Positions 19,901 through 27,226 of a stretch of DNA of 37,525 nt are shown here, piece by piece (positions within the stretch are counted from its first letter, which is position 1; every line of letters starts with the position of its first letter). The stretch covers positions 1 through 37,525 of the forward strand of contig CANPYE010000011.1 in the NCBI GenBank assembly GCA_947588005.1, read 5' to 3'. The notes beneath the pieces were generated by a model that saw only the letters and a list, made by a program, of their open reading frames with translations, did not search any database and was not told the DNA's origin. The position numbers were made by a program, and so were the translations under genes. This DNA is from an uncultured Lachnospiraceae bacterium (lineage in GTDB: Bacteria; Bacillota; Clostridia; Lachnospirales; Lachnospiraceae).

Positions 19901-20694
19901 TCTTCAGGCGCCTCGCCTCTGACCGGCTCACGCAGGACTTCTTCGCCGCCATTTAAGATCTCGTCGATCTTCTGCATCGTAGAATCGTCGGGACGTCCCT
20001 TGTAGGACGCGTCTATGGCATCCTCCAGAAGATCGAGGGCCTTCAGCAGGCGCGCATAGTCATAGGTATGGCTGCCGATCGTAAGCGTCGCATCGAAAAC
20101 AGACTCCTCCTCCTCGTATACGAGCGCGTTCGAATCCAGATAGTACCAGCGGATATAGGAGTCCGTCATCGCCAGAATGCTGTTGGCGGGGATACTGTGA
20201 GTCGTGATCCGGTTCTCAAAGGTCGCCGCCTGGGCGTTCATGAAAAGTTTATTCTGCAGAACCAGGAGGATAAATTCCTCTGAATCGGCCTGGTCCCGAT
20301 TATAGTCGTAAGTATAGCCGTCCGTCATATAAAGACCTTCATACGTACGCAGAAGATCCACATCGGCGGAGAAAAGCCAGATTTCTTCATCTAAAAACTT
20401 CAGACCGGTACCCGCGTTCACAAAAACCGGAAAATGACGGTCAATCGACGTTCTCCGGTCGCCTACGTAGTAGCCGCTTAAGGATGAATACACAACATCT
20501 TCGTACCCGACATCCACCAGTTCCACCGCCGGTCCGTCGCCGGAGGAGAGCATACGGGACAGTCCGGAGTCCGCCGGCACGGCGAACCCGTCCTCCGCCA
20601 TGATCGACAGCGCGTATACGCTGTTCATCGCGACGCCGGTAATAACGGCGATCGCCAATATAGCGACCACGAACATCCATTTCATTTTTTTCAT
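7999..20694 (-). CDS. giant exported surface protein with GLUG-like repeats, 4231 aa
   Basis: N-terminal hydrophobic segment (about 7-29, possible signal peptide), then a beta-rich module to about residue 250. A Ser/Gly/Asp/Glu-rich linker follows (about 255-557), then many beta domains with fibronectin-III-like LxPxTxYxxxVxA edges. A tandem jelly-roll-like region lies at about 1350-1540. GLUG-type repeats (GGIAGYSNGSITDCYATGSI and relatives) occur at about 2165-2440 and 2760-3255. A second Gly/Ala/Asp-rich linker (about 3760-4040) precedes a C-terminal membrane helix (about 4203-4224) and a short basic tail REKYRRK. There is no LPXTG motif. The start has a near-perfect GGAGGTGATC ribosome site. 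If the N-terminal segment is not cleaved, both ends sit in the membrane. Function unknown; a surface adhesin or force-bearing filament coupled to the neighbouring ATPase is inferred. Confidence 0.9.
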   Translation of the reverse strand: MKKMKWMFVVAILAIAVITGVAMNSVYALSIMAEDGFAVPADSGLSRMLSSGDGPAVELVDVGYEDVVYSSLSGYYVGDRRTSIDRHFPVFVNAGTGLKFLDEEIWLFSADVDLLRTYEGLYMTDGYTYDYNRDQADSEEFILLVLQNKLFMNAQAATFENRITTHSIPANSILAMTDSYIRWYYLDSNALVYEEEESVFDATLTIGSHTYDYARLLKALDLLEDAIDASYKGRPDDSTMQKIDEILNGGEEVLREPVRGEAPEEGEGSDAETLSQPTENGSGQQEQTLEAGGSSASADLSSAAEKDENGSEKEKTAGQAGSSGHRESSSGGSSGSGGSSSRPSGSSGSSGSSGSDSGSASDSTVDPATGSNADPGSGSGSGAGSGDGSGTGSGSGDGVGGESSDSGSGSSEIGDPTDPESGKPGPAGSPTDPGSGSGSGTGSSGAGSGSGGSGSVTGGVIGGGSGSGGSGSGSGGSGSTGGSGSSGAGEEESGDSGDDEEGEAGDDDDDQSGEKDDGSGSSGEENPNPDSGQSKPSQGANPKPTEPMQYKPPKVLLNNMEAWTYALGADLDIDDPYGAIQKGIKVVVYGDLKGTKKPFRTETDAKGNPVNVYSNRDNEGKSTIVRRTFVGSQTIAMSPIPPGDEDGKSIYVQFYYRYNEETARKGNEDGTWTLTFERHTCYSDFYELKNPSIKDGGVEAILADWKAVFAGHEAAMELDRLTIANTSDYNPSLTGSDLTFENFKKDTLPYIYRMEYILTPLEESGRSTREEKEALTLTAGSSVMNKAKEEGGTVFLSSTPKLDPNTRYRMQAVAKDRWGNELPLQIMGPDGPVASEDWSDIIFTRKTTPSVTIEETKNETDKLTLKITVNDPDAALAEDAEGNPLPLVLTAVDSKNLSSSIYGHWVQIGNAENTSSFGSETTGFLELPAPENQKTYELTLESLAFAQLYTIQVKGSYDPQPTTEGADEEGKLAQMPDQLLGSIRSYTASLSSGSVNFTSNVPVLMDTYGTITLAMNERTTADILPLVDEFRFFLTEKESGTPVIDDKKNTVVLKMSDLDVEDKYPFDPETNSVVLVDGGETAPTIRLEGQEEIYKREHNNPWQAMLYKLAESGNEGEEPKALPRMTLVIDLPKGTMKTSTRHVMRMESVVIKSGIEYQIPTTLSLTEFTTRKIQPELHYSDLFIAGDVLEYLDLWIEDKDGTINDDDGLVYAYLYYLGDSAEGTGTRLQAVELHANKEPVPMRFDGLIPGAYYSLRFVAKSFNDAEGYSNQKYDWVLWTHNFTGGSFLTGSLNLVGLDYSDRTGKSTPFFQISGSDLQAALKDSGDKHYLTLGENDNTEGGLNYWHNYGSDRYMSPLIPIDGKTIHFLQLDNYHPDSATDDSCHFRFYTSKNATAYTWENNLNVGWYSVYTKNGTTPVVAVPEDATYFRIIVNGRKYLNENGFTLLGYTQDKGENYFDLYNDKEHIQKNMYNDQVDGTLREYNGWNVIHMIPVKPGEVFVGQIGVNSPGFSLYSENKAYIGRVNTSYLGMFRVPDGVYYISAAYSYVDDTQHPYLYRLSEANEEGGFDANVEVKVEDAKGYLNNIESKGVFLKLYRSASIQLPEYEEERWETEEMEHKVTLVPKDPDYRDEDRWDSYEGVWVPEGSDENGVLKLLKGKLLPNSKYKLTLTAYYKESTVVLDTIEFQTDGVYDTIQCNEDMRKILRNPYGNFLVTKDFEHNVKIDSITLYGTLDFQGHVVTRKSGLPNSTYLLTTNYGAVRNLVYDYPSENNYITSGPPIYENRETGVLENVIVRTQNTVHVRSAYYPLLCFSNYGHVRNFIVKLGGDLRIHNIGWNMGGVFYTNYGIIEDGYVYTDSTHGVLLYADPGYNGSPYYGGLLFQNFHQAVIRNVFTVYDTWFAQPENYANQSYALVGYTDSIGEYLDSYHVGEFYVYTGYADGSDKTYNSRISSGQLHLTAARNQEMNRNLSFFTDFKYPDLVSTPRQIYQKPIKGLLDEKWQAKTLGDAFDAESCVKMGFYPRLNSLPNEMQKFQEYVLLPSRSEGEVPVPVSDDWAPNRGEPGNESGYVRFVFQNDKGYTITSLTASTGTEANKRDTLKLEILDGQGYTKDGLWEVIVKADAIDYLSYYTITDLTYMRGSASFTSTPNYRTQNIEFWKEVRSAKDWQEINLNMNWNYRVMTDINFSAVNTPAFITIDGSSNNYAGGVFNGKIDGQMHKLQNIHLDNVDRPWVIYYVNNGAEVKNLIVENLKITALSNTPNGNAYTGFIRHVESTTVENIHIRGAEISGVGRIGTVAAETSGAAVIGCSAAPLGNTGVTLTDVGSGTSVYIGGLVGFANWYGSIQSSFVRDVEIQARNSPVIYDAGGIAGYSNGSITDCYATGSITAKANRVGGIVGNQINGNAFTKNTWSDVTIDSIHPTGNVGGISGYAGAKNDNGLAVGNILSVSDDTTHRVIGSSGGDMTRLAAQVVYAYADQTVNNLAKGDPYQVRRLLDENDLRSRGTWTEVIKLGAKWDYDPVVPPKDSGGTPSFPKLLDPSYLEEDPSDSEEKKLLYDQTDIPLPTANNYELVVNQAYVSGTNDENMTADCELRHPDVDLSDLNSWNEAEKKFKVVIDGMDMSDAEIVWNGGKNMSSISVTTHKFTKALDYYRITVTVLENGQELNAQIWYGEPFYWEVPDIQRWNSLVSEEGGHGKTNENFLITGMVNFKNQTGSGTDLGSTDYRGLRLGRLEGDTGHAWEDGVLDAEGKPLVAVTSGGEQSQGIGFSGLNYTADVNGQPWIESVDHSVERLYFKDISVYFNQTTLGRERSGLILLCAGVSDLVMENITLQTAQASNPYFGFFSRVEGNLERVKVNALDMKRTGTMGVTSYAGGVAAYITGVMTEVKGYHITVDMPSHYLGGIVGATGQNDGVNNYTHMLKGDFDDIEIKNGSTWVGGVAGSTSYINVDSLKLNNIRVQITGDFCGSFAGYTRPYNFQQDILVKDCIIKQERVTGYTGDTDGIGAGGYAGRLADRYEPVERIRVENTQVTSGYQAGGIAGDLEVAIRDAEIYNCDITSEQGEYANKDNYNNYTMNAGGVCGYYSYSAPNIAIAGTVVRNTRIKGRSAVGGLVGAGTAGSMVHLQNCYVAEDVEISASGLVPLSTADTRIYSSYTGAGGLIGYARGGFDIEDCISGAKFVTAYGQCAGGLIGYAGYTETYATLTRKLAHCISACGVVRADGGYAGGLIGLLDVAFEYMTDEAIEDVIVATDVVGGEGKNSLWLNDASTINLTVHDFTKIHIWENATVNGQVAKDIVAMADAAEASSYAAKPAGVISLVSADQFRLKDFYTERGFSAVTLTQDMKEAITEAFKGNWDLRFMAEDSSGASDVKYFPYPAYNNWYYTSDNEPGNSAMKSNQLLELARWPEFSLFKDGWTQEDPNVAGISLPVLGEVTLAEAVVYASGIDTVNVEVKNEDGQPKQVTLGGHSLTTDKYGVATMTYDFKTDLSVDGATFTAGELCRDTLVKDDYWYFIDQWDTQPEGNAGGKGMLRCAEYSAYVQTTATETDFVKVDGEKLTGVIHLWGGKALTEDGKIYTLNGATATLDEGDEVTTGGTRAVQPFYKYQYGQSSKMDVKVFHNFTLFGDKKLDQRLYMLSDSLYTISPYQDCVYDSVLLASTRNEGVPITYFAVLNNKGDLTSYLSAIRCNGWAATGIKQMSNTFNTTRALAVLRYESGQVCVVNFSNNFVVYQSPVPTGTISLLDYARNYLTSVFRPSGMTTVPHDPSYSEALDEARNYRDPSDELHPGENDGSGSFEDDGDMELYGGEDGNGSGRSLKGGAGENLGTGAGGDADAENGGTGRTSGSGSSANSATGAGKGTNAGGTASTENPLPEGEAAGADGASGEDGTIGDGGQSMEDGAGGADGNTGELLDGDADAEAGAGGEDGAGGPAGSGSSQLGSGVNPDPNAPGGAGGAAADSGEGGQSGDSSTGAGADGSDAAGGSGIGAYGTGADGSDEGITGANGMAGSNTETAGQSGSGLMTAAAAAGIMGGTGADSEIAGAEAGIAGAEGAAELPETLFIDMADGKLYAETADGVKAVAYARIERDEAKGTFRVNGKTYYPDETARTPEKLSGAVALVSEELHTSQLMAELGAAMVSYDPVTGKYGAYDTESLVSGKPRTTTEVLAAKNRNLMDEAVAPMDAADADGDSAFEIGHGIGRALTHREENGFLLLALAAIAAFIILGVIFAREKYRRK

Positions 20695-20727
20695 AGGATC
20701 ACCTCCGCAAGCATCAGATTTCTATGT

Positions 20728-21525
20728 TCAGCCCACCGGTTCCAGAAGCTCCGGCCTGCTGAACAAAAGGGTACGCTTGCCCACATTATTCGTCATGGAA
20801 TCATTGATCAGGGCAATTTCATAATCCCCTGTTTCAATCCTTGCCGTCACAGCCCCCATCGGCGGTTCCATAAGAAATTCTTTCGTCCCATAGTCAAATA
20901 CCATCACATTGCCGGTATAAACCGCCTCCACATAGGACAGAGGAGGCAGGAGCAGCTTATAGCCGTTAAAAGTAAGGATCACCGGCTCCATAAAGATATA
21001 CAGATCCCCACCGTCATACAGAAAACCGTTCTCCAGATCCATCGTCTTGCCGTCCCTCTCGACCGTCACGCCGCCAAGGGACGTCAGACGCAGGTCAGTG
21101 AAATGCTCCAGGCGCCCGTGAACCCCGCTCCGGGGAGCATAATAGATCATATCCTGCGTAGTAGTCAGTCCATCCCTCTCCTGGTAATAAATGGGCAGAT
21201 CGTTGGCATCGCGTCTCCCCGAGCTGTCCGTAACCACGGTCGTCCCTTCCGGCGTCCGCGTCAGAACCGCGCCTTCCTCCATCGGGTAGACGCTTCCGCC
21301 GTAATACTGGCAGGGACCGTCTTTTAGTTCATAGCTCATTACTTCTTCGGTAAAGAACTGATTGATGATCACCACCACCGCGACAGCGGCGGCTACCGGG
21401 AAAAGCAGGATCAGCCACTCGCGCCAGCTAAGCCTGCGCCGCCTGGTCTTTGCGGCCAGCCTCCGCAGCTTCGTATCCTTCCGACGCCGGGAACGTCCCG
21501 GCTGCAGGGTCCCACTCGTACTCAA
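20728..21525 (-). CDS. membrane-anchored exported module protein, 265 aa
   Basis: A strongly basic cytosolic N-terminus (KLRRLAAKTRRRRLSW), one membrane helix (about 36-58), then a beta-rich exterior domain (about 65-265). The segment NGFLYDGGDLYIFMEPVIL and the following SYVEAVYTGNVMVFDY align by eye with the membrane-proximal modules of the three large exported proteins of this cluster, so this looks like the stand-alone version. The start is TTG at 21525, supported by GGGGAGGAG 8 nt upstream; no in-frame ATG gives the membrane helix. It overlaps the upstream membrane-protein gene by 98 nt and ends 33 nt before the giant gene. No known family recognised. Confidence 0.8.
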   Translation of the reverse strand: MSTSGTLQPGRSRRRKDTKLRRLAAKTRRRRLSWREWLILLFPVAAAVAVVVIINQFFTEEVMSYELKDGPCQYYGGSVYPMEEGAVLTRTPEGTTVVTDSSGRRDANDLPIYYQERDGLTTTQDMIYYAPRSGVHGRLEHFTDLRLTSLGGVTVERDGKTMDLENGFLYDGGDLYIFMEPVILTFNGYKLLLPPLSYVEAVYTGNVMVFDYGTKEFLMEPPMGAVTARIETGDYEIALINDSMTNNVGKRTLLFSRPELLEPVG

Positions 21526-22057
21526 AATTCATGCTCCTCCCCTCGGAAATATCGTTTAACTCTGTCAGAAAAAGATAGATTCCGAACAGAGCCGTGAAGA
21601 TCGCAATACAGGCATAGATCGTGTATAAATAAGCGTCGGCAGACACATCGCGGATGTACCCGCAGACCATGTTGCAGGACATAAGCGCCGCCAGCTCCAG
21701 CGCGAGCCACAAAAGCCGGCCCGGAATCCGCAGCGCCCCCCGCCGGGAGAAGCACTGCAGCGCGCCCGGAATCACGAAAAGCAGGTAATGCGGCACATTC
21801 ATCTTGCGGAATATGGTCAAAAAACTGATGAGCAGAAGCAGCTTGATCCAGGAACACGCAAGCCGCAGGCAGTCCCACCAGTCCAGTCCCACAAACAGTC
21901 CGATCCAGCGGAAACGCCGCTGGTTCACCCACAGGCCGCTGCCCAGACGCAGAAATAAGGGCAGCAGAAGCGCCGTGGGGACCACGGCCGCCAGCATGTA
22001 AGGCAGAAGCGGCTCCGCCTGAGCCAGAATACGAATCGCCAGCTCCGCAGCGCTCAT
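21428..22057 (-). CDS. polytopic membrane protein of the ATPase cluster, 209 aa
   Basis: Four or five membrane helices are predicted by eye (about 17-37, 62-83, 90-104, 114-134, 142-166), with a hydrophilic tail of about 40 residues. It is the only polytopic membrane protein in the cluster and sits where an Fo component might be expected. I see no resemblance to subunit a: there is no helix with the essential arginine in its family context. Charged residues near or within helices include R65, K72 and E121. It overlaps the epsilon-like gene by ATGA and the 265-aa gene by 98 nt, so coupling is tight. A membrane scaffold or stator substitute is the working guess. Confidence 0.75.
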   Translation of the reverse strand: MSAAELAIRILAQAEPLLPYMLAAVVPTALLLPLFLRLGSGLWVNQRRFRWIGLFVGLDWWDCLRLACSWIKLLLLISFLTIFRKMNVPHYLLFVIPGALQCFSRRGALRIPGRLLWLALELAALMSCNMVCGYIRDVSADAYLYTIYACIAIFTALFGIYLFLTELNDISEGRSMNFEYEWDPAAGTFPASEGYEAAEAGRKDQAAQA

Positions 22058-22410
22058 ACTGTCTCTCCCCCTTCATCGGACCGTTCGGACGCAACCATAG
22101 ACGACGTCTGTTTCTCAAGCAGGAGGGTAAATTCATTGTGCTGATGCTTATAGAAACCTTTCACTCCGTCCAGCTGATATTCCTTATCCTGCGTCAGGAA
22201 GGTGACGCTTCCGTCCACCTGCCCCAGGGCGGGCAGATAATCCTCCATGATCAGCAGGTTATACGCCTTGCTGCGCAGCCGCACGACGCTTACGCCGGTG
22301 ATCAGGCGTAGACCGTTCTCCTCGTCGATCACACGTGCCCGGATGACTCCCGGCCCCGACGTATTCTGCGGCCTGCGCGGCTGCTGTTTTGTCTCTTTTT
22401 TCCCAGCCAT
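22054..22410 (-). CDS. F1 epsilon-like subunit lacking the C-terminal helices
   Basis: The 118-residue product has a basic tail (about 1-20) and then one beta-sandwich. NLLIMEDYLPALGQVDGSV lines up with the epsilon GELGILPGHAPLVTALKPG segment, and VKGFYKHQHNEFTLLLE with the SGGFVEVSNNKVTVLAE strand. The usual C-terminal helical hairpin, which inhibits ATP hydrolysis in bacterial F1, is missing. It lies 10 nt after beta, the normal epsilon position, with AAGGAG upstream. The match is remote and read by eye, but position and fold pattern agree. Confidence 0.75.
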   Translation of the reverse strand: MAGKKETKQQPRRPQNTSGPGVIRARVIDEENGLRLITGVSVVRLRSKAYNLLIMEDYLPALGQVDGSVTFLTQDKEYQLDGVKGFYKHQHNEFTLLLEKQTSSMVASERSDEGGETV

Positions 22411-22420
22411 AGAACGCTCC

Positions 22421-23986
<1,566 letters not shown>

Positions 23987-24000
23987 ACCGCGCCGTTTCG

Positions 24001-24783
24001 TTACGCTTCCTCTAACGACTTCTGCTTCACATAGCTGTCGATGGTCTTCTGGAAGGCCAGCTGGTTCTTCTCCTTCCGGGCCTGCCGCACTTCTTCTTCT
24101 TCCCGCTCATCCAGCTTCTTAAGCGACTCCATCGTGGCGTTCTGGCGCATGATGTTCTCCGCCGCGTAGGCGCTGGCCGCCGCGATCTGGAGCTCATAGA
24201 CCAGATACGAAACCGTCATATCGTTCAGCAGTCCCTCCACATCGCCCTCGATCACGAAATCATCCCACTGGTTCTCCTCCTCCTCGGGAAGGGCCTCCAG
24301 CGGGTAGATGCGCCGGCTCACCTGCTTGATGGAACTCAAATTGTAGTAATGGTTATATACCAGTTCGACCGCCGACCAGCAGCGCTCCTTCACCGCCCGT
24401 TCCAGGTATCCGTATACCCTCTCCGGCTCGGCCTCGTAGTCCTCTCTGGTCAGGAACAGGCTTACCTCCGACGGAGTGCGTACTTTCTTGCCGATCACAA
24501 CCTTCTCGCCGGTCCGGTCCTGATTCAGGACCGACGTGACCGAAGCGTTCACGCCGCCGCAGAAGCCCAGGTCGGACCCCATATAGATCCGCAGGGGCGG
24601 CAGCTTGGGATCCGGCAGCCGGACGCGCTTATCCGCCCGGAGATTCCGGTTGTTCAGCACGATCCGCATCATCGCCGCCAGCTCCTCCTCCATCGCCGCC
24701 AGCTTATCCGCCTTTCTCCGGGAGGCGTCCACCCGGAGCAGGGCGTGGAAATTCATGACCTTCACTACCGCTTTTACGTTCAT
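24001..24783 (-). CDS. F1-type ATPase gamma subunit (rotor shaft)
   Basis: The 260-residue product has the N-terminal helix expected inside the alpha-beta ring. GSDLGFCGGVNAS at 69-81 matches the gamma SDRGLCGGLN motif. The C-terminal helix (about 195-255) contains AAENIMRQNATMESLKKLDE, matching the conserved gamma C-terminus. It is about 25-30 residues shorter than typical bacterial gamma. Its start overlaps the alpha stop by ATGA. It should transmit rotation from beta to the epsilon-like protein and the c-ring. Confidence 0.92.
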   Translation of the reverse strand: MNVKAVVKVMNFHALLRVDASRRKADKLAAMEEELAAMMRIVLNNRNLRADKRVRLPDPKLPPLRIYMGSDLGFCGGVNASVTSVLNQDRTGEKVVIGKKVRTPSEVSLFLTREDYEAEPERVYGYLERAVKERCWSAVELVYNHYYNLSSIKQVSRRIYPLEALPEEEENQWDDFVIEGDVEGLLNDMTVSYLVYELQIAAASAYAAENIMRQNATMESLKKLDEREEEEVRQARKEKNQLAFQKTIDSYVKQKSLEEA

Positions 24784-26108
24784 TCTCCCTCATCCTCATT
24801 CAGCCTGGCTACCATGTCCAGCATGGTCTGACTGGTCCTTACGGCAAATTTATGCTGCTTCAGCATCTCCAGGATCAAAGCGCCGCGCCTCATGCGCTTG
24901 CGCATGGCCTCGCCCATCTCGTCCGCGTTCGCCAGTTCGAAGACCTCTCTCTGCTCCAGGTAACTCAAAAGCTCACGCCGGATCGGCGGGCCGGCCTTCT
25001 TCATAGCCGCTTCCTGCACCGCGCCGCCCAGACGGGACACCGACAGGCCGTAATTAATGGCCGGCTTCTGGCCCTTTTCGAAGTTCTTCGCGGACAGCAC
25101 GATCTGGCCGTCGGTGATGGAAATTATATTCGTAGAAATGAAATCCGTGATATCTCCGCCCTTTGTCTCGCAGATCGGCAGGATCGTGATGGACCCGCCG
25201 TTCATATGCTGGCAGCCTGTCTCCAGCATCCTGGAATGGGTATAGAAAATATCCGGAGGATACGCGTCGCGGCCGGGCGTCTTGCCCATCAGCAGGGCGA
25301 TCTCACGGCATACGTCCGCGTGCCGCTTCAGGTCGTCGATCACGACCAGCGTATCGCGTCCCTGCGCCAGATAGAGCCGCGCGATGGAAAGGGCCACGTA
25401 CGGCGTGGCGCGCAGCACCGGCGCGCAGTCGTCGTTAAAGGCGGCCAGGATCATGGTATACTCCATGGCCCCGCGGCGAAGGAGCTGATTGTAGATGTCC
25501 TTGACCTCTTTCTTGGTCTTGCCGATGGCCACATAGATGCAGATCTCATCCTGTCCCGCCTGGTTGGTGATCGTATCCAGTGCGATCTGGGTCTTGCCGG
25601 TCTTCGCGTCGCCGATGATCAGCTGGCGCTGGCCGCGTCCGATGGGATAGATCAGGTCGATCCCCGTGATTCCCGTTAACAGCGGCCGGTTCACCGACCG
25701 GCGGTCCATGATCGGAATGGGCGGATTCTCGACCGCCACCTCGCGCAGGCCGTCCAGCTTCTTTCCTGCCAGACAGTCCGTGCCGAACATATCCACCACA
25801 TGGCCCAGGGAGCCTTCCGAATAATAGCCGTGGAACTCCTGGCCCGTGGCCACCACGCGGTCGCCTACCTTGATCTTATCCTCTACATGAGTCAGCGCGA
25901 TCAGAACGCTGTCCCGGCGGATGGCGTCCACATAGCCTTCTCCGCTTCTGCCCACCTGCACACGCTCAAAGTAGGCCACATTCTCGAGGCCGGTCGCCTC
26001 TACGATATATTCCCGGACAAGGCGGACCTGACCGGTCGCGTATGTATTTCTTCCGGCCTTGATATCCTCTACCTTCCGCTCCAGGATGCCGCTGATCGTC
26101 TCGTTCAT
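24780..26108 (-). CDS. F1-type ATPase alpha subunit, short
   Basis: The 442-residue product is about 60 residues shorter than usual, mainly through loss of the last part of the C-terminal helical domain. It retains Walker A GDAKTGKT at 166-173 (the alpha-type glutamine is K169), Walker B LVVIDD with D258, and the arginine finger R359 in GLSVSRLG that completes the beta catalytic site. SITDGQI and HSRMLE are also alpha-specific. The start at 26108 overlaps the b-delta stop by ATGA and gives a normal MNETISGIL beginning; a longer frame to 26135 is not needed. Confidence 0.95.
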   Translation of the reverse strand: MNETISGILERKVEDIKAGRNTYATGQVRLVREYIVEATGLENVAYFERVQVGRSGEGYVDAIRRDSVLIALTHVEDKIKVGDRVVATGQEFHGYYSEGSLGHVVDMFGTDCLAGKKLDGLREVAVENPPIPIMDRRSVNRPLLTGITGIDLIYPIGRGQRQLIIGDAKTGKTQIALDTITNQAGQDEICIYVAIGKTKKEVKDIYNQLLRRGAMEYTMILAAFNDDCAPVLRATPYVALSIARLYLAQGRDTLVVIDDLKRHADVCREIALLMGKTPGRDAYPPDIFYTHSRMLETGCQHMNGGSITILPICETKGGDITDFISTNIISITDGQIVLSAKNFEKGQKPAINYGLSVSRLGGAVQEAAMKKAGPPIRRELLSYLEQREVFELANADEMGEAMRKRMRRGALILEMLKQHKFAVRTSQTMLDMVARLNEDEGE

Positions 26109-26899
26109 TCGCCCATCTCCCTCATCTTCACACAATAGTCGTAAAGCATATTATTCGCTTCCACCTGGAAGCCTTCGCATATCTCGTCGTCCACCACGAC
26201 CCGCACCCGGTCGGAATAATTCCCGGCCGCGGCCGTAGGCGGTACCCGCAGGTACACCGGCCCCGGCTCTTCCGCCGCGCGGGACTGCAGGTAATCATAG
26301 AAGCCGATACAGTCGAACTTGCTGTGCAGCGCGTTATAATTTCGCAGAAGCATCCGCTCCTCCGAAGAAAGCACCTGCGAGAGTACGCTCTCCTGTTCCT
26401 CACGGGGCAGCGTCGACAGCCTGTATATCGACTCATAATCAAGCTTGCCTAACAGCTTCCCGGCCGGACCGGCCTGATGAACCGCGCCCGCGGTAAACGC
26501 AGGGAGCACATCCCTGGGCGAGAAGCTGAAATTCTCCCGGATCCTGCGGTAGAGCGTCCCCCCGCCGCTGTCCCGGTACTCCGTACCGCTGATCTGTTCC
26601 ACGACCTTTAAGAAGGCCATGGGCTTTTCTTCTGTGGTCTCCTGCACCGGAGCGGGTATGACCGCCTGCTGCTCCTGCTTTAACTGCTCCAGCTCCGACC
26701 GCGCCTGCTCGATCTCGCTGTCAAGCTCCTTAAGGCGAAGGCTCCGGTCCTCCAGAAGACCGTCATATGTAGACAGAAGCGTCACGCTCCGATCCCGTAC
26801 GCTCTTTCCGACCACACGCGCCGTCCATACCACGCACAGGGTCACGAAGCCGATCAGCACGCCAACCACTACTGCAACTGCCAGCCAATTCGTCAACAT
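26105..26899 (-). CDS. fused b-delta peripheral stalk subunit
   Basis: The 264-residue protein starts with a membrane helix (about 5-27), followed by a charged coiled coil (about 50-80, rich in E, L and Q) as in subunit b. It ends in a helical-plus-beta region whose last 35 residues (VRVVVDDEICEGFQVEANNM then LYDYCVKMRE) resemble the delta C-terminus (DPSLIGGLRIRVGDKVIDGS type). It lies between c and alpha, exactly where b and delta genes lie in atp operons. It should tie F1 to the membrane as stator. The b part is certain in layout; the delta part is a remote match. Confidence 0.75.
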   Translation of the reverse strand: MLTNWLAVAVVVGVLIGFVTLCVVWTARVVGKSVRDRSVTLLSTYDGLLEDRSLRLKELDSEIEQARSELEQLKQEQQAVIPAPVQETTEEKPMAFLKVVEQISGTEYRDSGGGTLYRRIRENFSFSPRDVLPAFTAGAVHQAGPAGKLLGKLDYESIYRLSTLPREEQESVLSQVLSSEERMLLRNYNALHSKFDCIGFYDYLQSRAAEEPGPVYLRVPPTAAAGNYSDRVRVVVDDEICEGFQVEANNMLYDYCVKMREMGE

Positions 26900-26920
26900 C
26901 GTATCAGTCCTTTTCCGTAT

Positions 26921-27193
<273 letters not shown>

Positions 27194-27226
27194 TTATCGG
27201 CTCCGGGTCACGGGGCCGTCTCAATC

